A stretch of 64,000 bases of DNA from Clostridia bacterium. Lineage in GTDB: Bacteria; Bacillota; Clostridia; Oscillospirales; CAG-272. Within the stretch, counting starts at the first letter, position 1. Every line of letters starts with the position of its first letter. The translations under genes were made by a program, and so were the position numbers. Location of the stretch: positions 62,001-126,000 of the forward strand of contig JAFVUB010000003.1 in assembly GCA_017502915.1 (NCBI GenBank). Reading direction: 5' to 3'. The notes beneath the pieces were generated by a model. The model did not search any database and was not told the DNA's origin. It saw only the letters and a list, made by a program, of their open reading frames with translations. Shown here piece after piece: positions 52,307 to 59,919 of the stretch.

Positions 52307-52374
52307 CGGGCGCACGCCGTTGTTGTTGTTGCAGTTATTGTTGTTGTTGATGTTGCCGGAAGGCGAAACGCAAA
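52307..52374 (-). repeat. DGR template repeat (TR)
   Basis: A 68-bp non-coding template, shared with two target genes. Its centre on the minus strand reads AAC ATC AAC AAC AAC AAT and so on: ten AAC/AAT codons and one ATC, so all 21 adenines sit in a 39-base core, while the 20-base left flank and 12-base right flank contain none. The open frame would give GNINNNNNCNNNNGVRP. It lies between avd and the RT gene, 105 bases before the RT ATG. A-rich AAY codons are the hallmark of DGR templates. Confidence 0.97.
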
Positions 52375-52399
52375 AAGATACAACGCACAACCTATATTT

Positions 52400-52768
52400 T
52401 TATTTGCTCTCTTTCGTTCTCCAAGCAATCGACATATATTTCACGTCGGACACCATTTTGCTCCAATACTCGGCAGATCCACCGCTTAATATTCCAAGAT
52501 TCATTGACAATTCAATAAAGAACAACAGCTCGTCGCAATATGTAATTGCCCTGGTGATCGTTTCGCACCTTAAATATTTGTTCATTGCATTGTTTATTCT
52601 GTTGGCTTCAAGCAACGTTTCGTATATTTCAAGGCTCTTTATCTGAATTTTATCAACGAGGGAGTGTCTGTATTTTTTGGGATATCTGTTGGCATTCGAC
52701 GTAAGCTTAAACGAATGTACCGCAAGCTCTTTTGCTTTAACAATTACTTTGAGATCGTTTTCAGCCAT
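52400..52768 (-). CDS. Avd-like accessory protein of the DGR
   Basis: A 122-residue all-helical protein (MAENDLKVIVKAKELAVHSF, a central YPKKYRHSLVDKIQIKSLEI, then helices to the end). The length, four predicted helices and position between target genes and template match Avd, the pentameric four-helix-bundle protein that binds the RT and is needed for mutagenic retrohoming. The ATG at 52766-52768 starts 2 bases past the target-gene stop; a GTG at 52774 is the alternative. It is related in fold to 23S rRNA intervening-sequence proteins. Confidence 0.85.
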   Translation of the reverse strand: MAENDLKVIVKAKELAVHSFKLTSNANRYPKKYRHSLVDKIQIKSLEIYETLLEANRINNAMNKYLRCETITRAITYCDELLFFIELSMNLGILSGGSAEYWSKMVSDVKYMSIAWRTKESK

Positions 52769-52770
52769 TT

Positions 52771-53310
52771 TCACTCATCATAAGATACAGAGATAGAAGA
52801 TACAAAGCGCAAAAGCGGGCGCACGCCGCCGCTGCCGCCGCAGCCATAGTCGTTGCCGATGTTGCCGGAAGGCGAAACGCAAACGTTCCATCGGTCGTTA
52901 TGATACTCGCTTGTGCTGTCCGGAGTGGAAAGCCACCACCAACAGTCAAGTTTGTAGCTTTCGAAAACGGCACGGTTTAGTCTATAAAAGTCAAACGTAG
53001 GAATGCTTATTTTAGATCTCAAAACACCGTGTTTAGCCGAGCCGTCAAGAGAAAGCAGGTCGGTTTCAAATTCAAGGACGTTCTCGGCGCCGATAGCCTT
53101 TTCTATGGCGGGGAGGATCTTTTCAGTAAGCTTTTTCAGGATATCGCTGTGGCTAAAATCGTTATTGTCGCCGAATCTCGAATTAAAAACAACGTCTTTG
53201 CTTACCGCCGTTGTAACGCCGTTTTCATCCGAAAACTTGATGAACTCCAGGTCTCCTATTTTGAATGTTTCTCCTACGGGAATTTCCTTAAGTGTTTTTG
53301 TGTTGCTCAT
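52771..53310 (-). CDS. DGR target protein 2 (DUF6273-like, variable C-terminus)
   Basis: A 179-residue protein (ATG 53308-53310, 6 bases after AAGGAGA). The N-terminal half has GETFKIGDLEFIKF and a helical middle; the C-terminal domain shows CWWWLSTPDS (123-132), VCVSPSGN and GVRPLLRF, resembling the C-type-lectin-like fold of DUF6273/DGR targets. Residues 150-161 are diversified: N I G N D Y G C G G S G. No signal peptide or membrane helix is seen. It is homologous to target 1 and follows it directly. Confidence 0.92.
   Translation of the reverse strand: MSNTKTLKEIPVGETFKIGDLEFIKFSDENGVTTAVSKDVVFNSRFGDNNDFSHSDILKKLTEKILPAIEKAIGAENVLEFETDLLSLDGSAKHGVLRSKISIPTFDFYRLNRAVFESYKLDCWWWLSTPDSTSEYHNDRWNVCVSPSGNIGNDYGCGGSGGVRPLLRFVSSISVSYDE
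52816..52883 (-). repeat. DGR variable repeat VR2
   Basis: 68 bp at the 3' end of target gene 2. It is identical to the template except at 13 of the 21 template-adenine positions; there are no differences elsewhere. Changes include AAC to GGC, GAC, AGC and AAT to TAT. Confidence 0.97.
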
Positions 53311-53323
53311 AAATTTTCTCCTT

Positions 53324-53932
53324 TCAAGATACAAAGATATTAGAATTTAAGATACAAAACGGGCGCACGCCGATGCAGTAGTTGCAGATAATGTCGCCGT
53401 CGATGTCGCCGGAAGGCGAAACGCAAAGCACCGATTTTTCGAAACCGTGCTTAGGAGTGCTGTAAGGTGTCGCAAGCCACCACCACTCGTTCGGATTTAC
53501 GTCGTCCAAGATCTCAACGTATCGACGGTAGAGGTCTGCCGTAAGGAGTGACATCTTAGAGCGTACGGTTCCGTAATCTTTCAAGCCGTCGTTTGACGTG
53601 AGATCGACAGTATGCTCGATGAGATTATCTTCTCCGATAATATCTGCGATTTTCTTTTCAAACTCTTGAAGCTTGGTCTTTACAACGCTTGTCTTAAAGT
53701 CGCAGTTTGTCTCGCTGAATACGGAATCTTCCAAAAAGTCCTTCAGAATAATAGCCGTGGTCCCGTCTCGGTGTTCGAGCACAACAAATTCATGATCTCC
53801 GATCCTGCAGGTTTCGCCGATCTCCTTGTCGGACAACTTACCGGCAGAAGCAATGACGCTTCGTTTGATCTGCGCGATCTGCTCGTCTGTCAGCTCGATC
53901 TTGTTTCCGTTGATGCTTACGTAGTTTTTCAT
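53324..53932 (-). CDS. DGR target protein 1 (DUF6273-like, variable C-terminus)
   Basis: A 202-residue protein, homologous to target 2, with a 35-residue N-terminal addition (SINGNKIELTDEQIAQIKRS). ETCRIGDHEFVVLEHRDGTT leads a beta domain; EWWWLATPYS (149-158) and GVRPFCILNSN mark the C-terminal lectin-like fold. Residues 176-187 are diversified: D I D G D I I C N Y C I. There is no signal peptide. It is the first gene of the cassette target1-target2-avd-TR-RT, 62 bases after the methyltransferase gene, in the early operon rather than with the fibres. Confidence 0.93.
   Translation of the reverse strand: MKNYVSINGNKIELTDEQIAQIKRSVIASAGKLSDKEIGETCRIGDHEFVVLEHRDGTTAIILKDFLEDSVFSETNCDFKTSVVKTKLQEFEKKIADIIGEDNLIEHTVDLTSNDGLKDYGTVRSKMSLLTADLYRRYVEILDDVNPNEWWWLATPYSTPKHGFEKSVLCVSPSGDIDGDIICNYCIGVRPFCILNSNIFVS
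53360..53427 (-). repeat. DGR variable repeat VR1
   Basis: 68 bp at the 3' end of target gene 1. It differs from the template at 11 of 21 template-adenine positions and nowhere else. It differs from VR2 at most of these positions, so the two arose by separate events. Confidence 0.97.
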
Positions 53933-53994
53933 ATATACTTCCTTTCTGTTGAGAAAAACCGTCTCAACTCGGTATTTGATTTTTCTGTTACGTC

Positions 53995-56010
53995 CTACGC
54001 GCCGCAGATGGCACGCTCAAGCTGTGCAACCGTCGTAAGCTTTCTCTTGTATGCCATATCGGCGCAATTCGCTCTGATAAGCGCCGTAGCAACGGGAGGG
54101 CATACGGCATTACCCAGGCGAGCTATCTGCTTTGCCTCAGAGTATTTCTTGCCTATATGGCGCTCAATGTCAATTATGTAATCCACCGGGAAGCCCTGCG
54201 CAAGCTTAAGTTCCTCCGCCTTCAGCATACGCATACCAATATCACCGATGAAATAAGGGATGCCTGCTATCTCAATTATCAGGATCTCGTTCTCTTTGAT
54301 GGAATAATCCGCGTACTCGTTTAGGAGCTTGCGTACCTCGTTCCAATGATAGAGATCCTGCGTGCTATCCACCGGGAGCAGATACGTTCTGATTTCCGCG
54401 AAATGACCTGCGGAGGTTGTGAGAGTAGGCATAGGATCGTCAAGGCTCTTACCGTCCATATTTTTGCGCAGCACACAAAGGTTGCTCGCGCAAAGCGAAT
54501 TGTGGTCCTTCGCTGTAACGGTAGGAAGGGGAAAGCTCGCGCCGCTGGCTTTCGCTCCCTCTCCTCCAAAATACTTTGAAATATAGATGCCGTTCACCGC
54601 GTACCTGGGTGAGCCGTCAACCGTCATAATAGGCTCGGTTATTTTCTGCCCGCGTACTTCGCCTTTGCTCTGCTCGGAGTGATACTGTAAGAGCGCAGGC
54701 GCGGTGAGGTATTGCTTGCAGGAGGACACTACCGTAGAAACCGGCTCGTTTACGCTATTCACGCGCGGCGCTTGCTTCTTGTTCTCTCCGTAGCCGATAG
54801 GAGTTAAAAAGGGTGTTTCCACCGCAAAACACGCCTTGCCGGTCTGCGTATTCATTGGGGCATCTACACCGTGCACGCCCGGACCGTTCTTGTGTGAGCA
54901 CTCTACCAAAACAGGTGTAGCAACACCGAAACCGTGCTTTTGCGTTATGGTCGGGAAAGTATCATCTACCTTTTGCCCTCTCAAAGAATCGCCACTGTGA
55001 TTTACCTGCACAAGCTCGGGCGTAATAAGGTAGTGATGGTTGGCACTCGTTTGCGTGCTCATGGGCTTGTCTATATCTTGAAATGGATTATCAAAGTTCA
55101 TCTCTAAGATATAGGGCTTCGGGTTCTTAATAACGAATTTATCGAGTCCTCGTGCCACTCTTCTCAAGGTGTTTTTAACAAGAGGCTTCTTGCGCTCAAA
55201 GATAGAGGGGCAAGGGATGCTCCAATCAATGCACTCGGCTGCGGTGCGGTAGGGCTTCAAGCCTTTACCCTTGCCGTGCGTTGCAGACGGAAATACGATA
55301 GGCTTGCCGTCATTTCTTGCAATGAGATAGAAACGCTTGCGGATAGTAGGCGCACCGTAATCGCAGGCTCGAAGCACCTTGTATTCAACCTTGTAGCCAA
55401 GTCCTTTGATAAGGCGCTGCTCATCGGCACTGCCGCGCTCGATCCTCAAAAACTCGCAGGCTTCTTCGAGCGCAGGGCAATCGGGAGCTACACCGTCAGA
55501 TAGCATACCAACGAAAGCCTTAAACGTTTCTCCCGAACGCTCAGGATCGGGTCGCCAGCTTCCCGGAGTTCTCTCGGTTTCCGAGATCTCTTTGCCCTCA
55601 ACGTAGATCAACGGTCCCCAGGTCTGTATCTCCTCAACGTTCTCCATAAAGATACATCTCGGCGCCGCGCTCGACATAGCCCATTTGATGATGACCCAGG
55701 AAAGCCCCCTGATCTTATGCTCTACGGGCTTATTACCTTTTGCCCGGGAAAAGTGCTTACAGTCGGGAGAGAACCAGGCGATGCCGACAGGTCTGCCGCC
55801 GGTTACTTCCTCGGGATCTATTGCAAACACGTCTTCCTGAAAATGTTGCGTGTAAGGGTGGTTTACCGAGTGCATAGCGATCGCATCCTCATCGTGATTT
55901 ACGGCTATATCAACAGGTCGCCCCGTGGCAAGCTCTATGCCAACCGACGCGCCACCCCCGCCCGCAAAATTGTCTATGATAAGCTCATTAAAAAAATTAT
56001 CTTGGTACAT
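53995..56010 (-). CDS. DNA (cytosine-5-) methyltransferase
   Basis: A 671-residue phage m5C methyltransferase. Motif I is IDNFAGGGGASVGIE (about 12-26), motif IV with catalytic cysteine is AWFSPDCKHFS, motif VI is IFMENVEE, and the late motif IX/X is KLAQGFPVDYI...RLGNAVCPPVATALI. Motif IV has SPDC in place of the usual PPC. A long central part (about 300-560) contains repeated V-x-x-P-x-x-T blocks (target recognition). No restriction enzyme partner is present, so it is probably a protective or regulatory orphan. It ends 62 bases before the DGR. Confidence 0.92.
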   Translation of the reverse strand: MYQDNFFNELIIDNFAGGGGASVGIELATGRPVDIAVNHDEDAIAMHSVNHPYTQHFQEDVFAIDPEEVTGGRPVGIAWFSPDCKHFSRAKGNKPVEHKIRGLSWVIIKWAMSSAAPRCIFMENVEEIQTWGPLIYVEGKEISETERTPGSWRPDPERSGETFKAFVGMLSDGVAPDCPALEEACEFLRIERGSADEQRLIKGLGYKVEYKVLRACDYGAPTIRKRFYLIARNDGKPIVFPSATHGKGKGLKPYRTAAECIDWSIPCPSIFERKKPLVKNTLRRVARGLDKFVIKNPKPYILEMNFDNPFQDIDKPMSTQTSANHHYLITPELVQVNHSGDSLRGQKVDDTFPTITQKHGFGVATPVLVECSHKNGPGVHGVDAPMNTQTGKACFAVETPFLTPIGYGENKKQAPRVNSVNEPVSTVVSSCKQYLTAPALLQYHSEQSKGEVRGQKITEPIMTVDGSPRYAVNGIYISKYFGGEGAKASGASFPLPTVTAKDHNSLCASNLCVLRKNMDGKSLDDPMPTLTTSAGHFAEIRTYLLPVDSTQDLYHWNEVRKLLNEYADYSIKENEILIIEIAGIPYFIGDIGMRMLKAEELKLAQGFPVDYIIDIERHIGKKYSEAKQIARLGNAVCPPVATALIRANCADMAYKRKLTTVAQLERAICGA

Positions 56011-56076
56011 TGGTGTCCTCCAATCCGTGCTCTGATACTGTTATAGATCCTTGAGTTTCTTTCATTTACATTCCTC

Positions 56077-56295
56077 CTATAATGGCTCAACCAATTCAAC
56101 CTTATCCGCCGCTGCGATCGTAACACTATTCAGATTGCGATCCAAAAGCTCCACCTGAAAGACCGTCTTATAGGTTCCGAGGTGATCGGTCTCGACCACA
56201 CGGAATATGTAGGCCGTTATCCGCGAGTATGTCCGCCCTTGATACCTAACCGGTGCAAACGCATACATCGCCGCCTTGATTTCTTCGCTTGTCAT
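56077..56295 (-). CDS. small phage protein, unknown
   Basis: A 72-residue protein (MTSEEIKAAMYAFAPVRYQG..., beta-rich centre AYIFRVVETDHLGTYKTVFQ). It lies between the replication and methyltransferase genes. No family was recognised. SD precedes the ATG in the TCTAGGAGGCTC context. Confidence 0.65.
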   Translation of the reverse strand: MTSEEIKAAMYAFAPVRYQGRTYSRITAYIFRVVETDHLGTYKTVFQVELLDRNLNSVTIAAADKVELVEPL

Positions 56296-56308
56296 TATTC
56301 AGAGCCTC

Positions 56309-57049
56309 CTATAAAATTTTCCGATCCTTCTTTGCCATTTCGAGTATGGCCTGATAGTGGGTTTTTTTCTTAAAGTGCTTGCCGTTAAGCTCACAGTCCG
56401 CAACCGCGCTAACGTATTTTTCAAATTCATCAAACGACAGCTTATCAAGCAGATCGTCAACCTGCTCGTCTGATAACATCACAACGCCCTTGCCAAGAGT
56501 GCCGCCAAGAAATTTTCTTTTTGTTTCCTCGCGCGATAGAATGAATGAATTAAATTCTTTTTCTTTATCTTTTTCTTCTTCTATTACGTGACATACCGTG
56601 ACTGTCACATTACTGTCATATGACATGTCATATGACGTGTCATTGACAGCATTAAGAAGCTTCTTTTTTGCCCTTGAGCGTTGCTGTGCAAGCCTGTTCT
56701 GCTCACGGATTTTATCAAGCCCCTCGACGTTCTGATATTTATCCCATGACAATACCTTGATAAATCCCGCGTCGTCCATAATGATCTGCTCGTACAACGC
56801 GAGCACGTCCAAAGCTTTTTGAACGGTCTTAGTTGGTTTTCTAAGCTCCTCGGCAAGTCCATTTACGGTGAATGGTATGTCGGATGTGACGTAGATCATG
56901 CCGCCGTCGTTGATAGCTCCTGCCAAGCAAAGAAGCTTGACCCATATAATAAGAATGGTGTCCCCATCCTTCATATGCTCAATCTGTTTGAGCTTGCGGC
57001 TCACGTTAAAAGTGTTGACGTATAGCCTTATCCACTGCACGTCTGCCAT
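56309..57049 (-). CDS. phage replisome organizer / DnaD-like replication protein
   Basis: A 246-residue protein. The N-terminal winged-helix of the phage replisome organizer family is clear: VQWIRLYVNTFNVSRKLKQI, GDTILIIWVKLLCLAGAIND, YVTSDIPFTVNGLAEELRKP (residues 4-75). A basic linker (QQRSRAKKKLL) precedes a helical end. It probably opens the origin or loads a host helicase. It follows ssb in the DNA-metabolism run. Confidence 0.85.
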   Translation of the reverse strand: MADVQWIRLYVNTFNVSRKLKQIEHMKDGDTILIIWVKLLCLAGAINDGGMIYVTSDIPFTVNGLAEELRKPTKTVQKALDVLALYEQIIMDDAGFIKVLSWDKYQNVEGLDKIREQNRLAQQRSRAKKKLLNAVNDTSYDMSYDSNVTVTVCHVIEEEKDKEKEFNSFILSREETKRKFLGGTLGKGVVMLSDEQVDDLLDKLSFDEFEKYVSAVADCELNGKHFKKKTHYQAILEMAKKDRKIL

Positions 57050-57066
57050 AATTCCACCTCACCTCA

Positions 57067-57510
57067 TCAGAAGGGCAAGTCGGCATCTTTGACATTGTCG
57101 AAGTTCGGCTGAGTATATGCCTGCGGAACGTAGCCATAATTGCTCTGTGAGCCGTTTTGTGCCTTGGGTGACGAATTGACCTCGGAATTGTTTTTCGACT
57201 CGCAGAAGGAAACCTCGGTGGCAATAACCTCGGTTGCGTAGCGGTTGTTGCCTTGGTTATCTTTCCAAGACCTTGTCTGTAGTTCTCCACAGAGGAGAAT
57301 CGCACTTCCCTTCTTGAAGTAATTGCAGATAAACTCTGCGGTCTGCTTCCATGCGACTATGGTTATGAAGTCGCACTTCTTCTCCTCGTCCTTGTTGTAT
57401 TTGCGGTCAACGGCAAGGCTGAAAGATGTAACAGCCGTTCCACTCTGTGTCTGCTTGAGTTCGGGATCTGCCGTAAGTCTGCCCATAAGAATTACTTTGT
57501 TGAATGCCAT
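57067..57510 (-). CDS. ssb: single-stranded DNA-binding protein
   Basis: A 147-residue OB-fold SSB: FNKVILMGRLTADPELKQTQ, DFITIVAWKQTAEFICNYFK, KGSAILLCGELQTRSWKDNQ. A Gln/Asn/Ser-rich linker leads to the acidic C-terminal tip DADLPF, which binds partner proteins. It acts with the annealing protein and exonuclease encoded just upstream. Confidence 0.95.
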   Translation of the reverse strand: MAFNKVILMGRLTADPELKQTQSGTAVTSFSLAVDRKYNKDEEKKCDFITIVAWKQTAEFICNYFKKGSAILLCGELQTRSWKDNQGNNRYATEVIATEVSFCESKNNSEVNSSPKAQNGSQSNYGYVPQAYTQPNFDNVKDADLPF

Positions 57511-57511
57511 A

Positions 57512-57736
57512 TTAAACCTCCAATTTATAAATATTAAAGTGAACCGTGCCGAAACGGTTTTTTGATGTGCCTTTCTCGCTTGTTATGTTGTGTCCGAGCC
57601 TTTTAAGTTCCACGATCCTCGCAGGCAACTCCACGATGCCGTACTCACTCATAGCCTGCGCCCTTGTAAGAGTACCCACGTTTCGTAAGTGCCAAAGGAT
57701 GATATCTCTTTGAGTTAGCTTTGTTTTGGTTTCCAT
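57512..57736 (-). CDS. small helix-turn-helix phage protein
   Basis: A 74-residue protein starting at ATG 57734-57736 behind GAGGTGG. A winged-helix is seen: LTQRDIILWHLRNVGTLTRA, QAMSEYGIVELPARIVELKR, then a beta wing (NITSEKGTSKN). This is a common phage HTH type, placed between ssb and ninB-like genes. Its DNA target is unknown. Confidence 0.8.
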   Translation of the reverse strand: METKTKLTQRDIILWHLRNVGTLTRAQAMSEYGIVELPARIVELKRLGHNITSEKGTSKNRFGTVHFNIYKLEV

Positions 57737-58257
57737 TATATTTGCCACCTCGCTTTCATCTCTGCTATCTGATTGGGTGTCTCTGTCTGTATGCCGAGTC
57801 CCTTCGCCTCGCTCACCACACCGTCAATGAATATGCTCATCTCTCTTGTGTCAAACTCGCTTGAGCCTTTGTATACTCGGTAATGGGTAAAGTCCTTGCC
57901 GTTCAGCTTGCTCTCCCCTGCCTCCTCGTAATACTTGACATAGTTCTCTATAGGGACATGGGAAAGAACGCTTATGAGTTCGCTCTGCCCATACCGCTTG
58001 AGGCATTTAAGATATATCTCATCCTTCCCTGCTCTTACGGCATCGGCAATCTGTCCAATCAGAAGCCAAGCATAGGCATTGGCATTAAGGCTTCGCCTCT
58101 CTCTGTAAGGCTTGACCTCTATGGAGAGCTTGTCCTTCTCTCTCATCTCGTCAACGAGCATCTCAAAATCATTCCTCTCGTTGACCTCGAATAAAAGCTG
58201 TGGCTTTTTGGTCTTAAAGTCGATATTCGCGCCGACAATCTTTCCGCTAATCTTCAA
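57736..58257 (-). CDS. NinB-like recombination protein
   Basis: A 173-residue protein. The block RRSLNANAYAWLLIGQIADA (about 55-74), with DEIYLKCLKRYG after it, is the NinB/Orf-type signature; the C-terminus has SIFIDGVVSEAKGLGIQT. NinB in lambda binds ssDNA and helps recombination. It overlaps the exonuclease gene by 4 bases and the HTH gene by one. Confidence 0.85.
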   Translation of the reverse strand: MKISGKIVGANIDFKTKKPQLLFEVNERNDFEMLVDEMREKDKLSIEVKPYRERRSLNANAYAWLLIGQIADAVRAGKDEIYLKCLKRYGQSELISVLSHVPIENYVKYYEEAGESKLNGKDFTHYRVYKGSSEFDTREMSIFIDGVVSEAKGLGIQTETPNQIAEMKARWQI

Positions 58258-58805
58258 ATAGGATACCTCCCTTCATTTAAGCACTCCGCAAGGCACTTCA
58301 GCTTCGGCAGATACACCTCGTTAATCCACGTCTCATCGTAGGTGAGGACAATCGCACCTCGTCTTTCGGGGTCTATCTCGTGGAAATAATTATCGTAGTC
58401 CCCCTCCGTGAGTCCGTAGATGATTATCTGTGCCTTCCGCAGACCCGATGCAAACATCTGCACCTGAACCTGCTGAATGTACTTGCGAGGGATATTAAAG
58501 CCTTTCTCCCACTTGTATGTCTTACACTCGTAGATGGTGTCCTCGGTGTTTCCATCAAGGTTGACACGGAGCCTGAGATCCTCAAGGATAATCTGTCTGT
58601 CGAACTCCATCGGAACGTCGAGCGACTCAAGGATACGCCTTTCGTAGTGAGTCCCGGCAAGAGTGTATTTGTTGTCAAAGTGGTCTCGGTTGATGCCTAT
58701 CTTCTGCATCCACCACTTCTCAAAGGTCTTGGTCTTCCAATTCCCAACGATCTTGTCGGTATCGGATGCACCGAAATAACCGCTTCTGTCCTTATCCGCT
58801 ATCAT
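58254..58805 (-). CDS. YqaJ-like viral recombination exonuclease
   Basis: A 183-residue PD-(D/E)xK nuclease of the lambda-exo/YqaJ class. GYFGASDTDKIVGNWKTKTF, GTHYERRIL (active-site E), RLRVNLDG (D) and TIYECKTYKWEKG (E-x-K) appear in order, then IQQVQVQMFASGL. It is paired with the annealing protein gene upstream (overlap of 4 bases), as in two-component recombination systems. Confidence 0.88.
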   Translation of the reverse strand: MIADKDRSGYFGASDTDKIVGNWKTKTFEKWWMQKIGINRDHFDNKYTLAGTHYERRILESLDVPMEFDRQIILEDLRLRVNLDGNTEDTIYECKTYKWEKGFNIPRKYIQQVQVQMFASGLRKAQIIIYGLTEGDYDNYFHEIDPERRGAIVLTYDETWINEVYLPKLKCLAECLNEGRYPI

Positions 58806-59419
58806 AACTTCAAGAGATCCTGCTCAAATCTGTCAATCTGCGAGAAGAAGGTAAACAGCACTTTAATCTCGTCCTCGGTCTTGTTCAGCGCGGCGGCGAT
58901 CTCTTTGGTGGTCATACCCTTGCGAATGAGACGAGTGTAAGCCTGCTGAACTCGCTCCTCTATGCTTCTGATGGAGTGCTTGTAAATATCGTCCTCCTGA
59001 GCCTCAAGCTCGTCCTTCGACCAAAGCGAGAAGCCGAGACCGTAACGGAGAGCTATCGCCTTGACGAACGCTCTTGCCATAGCCTTGAACACCACGTTTT
59101 GATTGAGCGAATTGTCTTTAACGGGGTTGATGCCGTTGAGCAAGGGATAACTGTAGATGAAGCTGTCATCGTCTACCACGACCTCGATGCGAACCTCGTA
59201 GCATCTATTTGTGTTGCACTTGTTATCGGTGAAGGTTTGCTCGGACATAAACAAGCTGCTTCCGTTCTCGTTGTATATTGGGGTAAAGAATACTCTCTCC
59301 GCGCCGTGTTCGTGCAGAAGGTCTACCACCGTTGCCCACGGCAGATAGTCCGCACCGTCTCTCTGCTTGACATAAGGAGAGACATCTATCTTTCTCATTT
59401 CATTAAAACTTTTAAGCAT
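58802..59419 (-). CDS. single-strand annealing protein, Sak/DUF1071-like
   Basis: A 205-residue protein. DGADYLPWATVVDLLHEHGA (about 21-40) corresponds to the conserved YLSWA block of DUF1071/Sak, followed by a beta sheet (YEVRIEVVVDDDSFIYSYPL) and NQNVVFKAMARAFVKAIALR. A helical C-terminal end contains an HTH-like IRKGMTTKEIAAALNKTEDE. It probably anneals ssDNA produced by the exonuclease encoded next. Confidence 0.85.
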   Translation of the reverse strand: MLKSFNEMRKIDVSPYVKQRDGADYLPWATVVDLLHEHGAERVFFTPIYNENGSSLFMSEQTFTDNKCNTNRCYEVRIEVVVDDDSFIYSYPLLNGINPVKDNSLNQNVVFKAMARAFVKAIALRYGLGFSLWSKDELEAQEDDIYKHSIRSIEERVQQAYTRLIRKGMTTKEIAAALNKTEDEIKVLFTFFSQIDRFEQDLLKL

Positions 59420-59422
59420 TAT

Positions 59423-59623
59423 TTAATCCTCCGTATTTTTTATAAACATTTTCTTGAGGCACTCCTCACAGAGATCCTCGCCATCTACCACATAGATTTC
59501 CTCGATCTCGCTGTCACAATGGTCGCAATAGTGAACCTTGACGCTTCTCAAAGAACAACTTGTCCCCCTACACGGATATCCCGGCACGGCACAATCGCAA
59601 CAATGATTCTCAATCCTCAGCAC
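59423..59623 (-). CDS. small zinc-ribbon phage protein
   Basis: A 66-residue protein starting at GTG 59621-59623 behind GGGGCGAGGGTC. Nine cysteines include CxxC pairs (CCDCAVPGYPC, YCDHCDSEIE, LCEECLKK). A treble-clef or ribbon fold is likely. It overlaps the small coiled-coil ORF upstream by 14 bases. Confidence 0.7.
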   Translation of the reverse strand: MLRIENHCCDCAVPGYPCRGTSCSLRSVKVHYCDHCDSEIEEIYVVDGEDLCEECLKKMFIKNTED

Positions 59624-59753
59624 GACCCTCGCCCCTTTCTTTCAGCTTCTCCTCAAGTATTTTAATCTTATAATCTCGCATGCTGATATCGATCTCAAGC
59701 TCTCGTATCTTTTCAGCAAGTGTTTTTATGATGGTATCAGTTGTTGCATTCAT
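59610..59753 (-). CDS. small coiled-coil phage protein (47 aa)
   Basis: A 47-residue protein from ATG 59751-59753, 9 bases after GGAGG. It is one charged helix (KTLAEKIRELEIDISMRDYK, then KIKILEEKLKE), so probably a coiled-coil dimer. It links the flanking genes in a chain of short overlaps, which supports it being real. Function unknown. Confidence 0.6.
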   Translation of the reverse strand: MNATTDTIIKTLAEKIRELEIDISMRDYKIKILEEKLKERGEGRAED

Positions 59754-59916
59754 TCCTTATCCCCTCCAGCTTGCATATCCTTCTTAATGCCGTCTTTATA
59801 ATCTTCTTTTTTTTGATTAATTTCGAAAACTCCTTGGAATCCGCATGATCGTTGGCTTCCATATGTAATATTGCTTCGTCAAGGGAATCAAGCTCTCGTT
59901 TTAATAGTTCTATCAT
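59737..59916 (-). CDS. small helical phage protein (59 aa)
   Basis: A 59-residue protein from ATG 59914-59916, with GCGAGGA upstream. It is Lys/Leu/Glu-rich and helical (MIELLKRELDSLDEAILHME..., KLIKKKKIIKTALRRI). It overlaps the next ORF by 17 bases. Function unknown. Confidence 0.58.
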   Translation of the reverse strand: MIELLKRELDSLDEAILHMEANDHADSKEFSKLIKKKKIIKTALRRICKLEGIRNECNN

Positions 59917-59919
59917 TTT

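Noticed and set aside
52222-52428. Thr/Ala-rich or Asn-rich ORFs across the template repeat
   Set aside because: They are frame readings of the non-coding template (AAC repeats) and have no plausible start; treated as TR.
53948-53968. GTTGAGA/TCTCAAC stem-loop before DGR target 1
   Set aside because: Short stem without a T-tract; no clear terminator or regulatory role could be supported.
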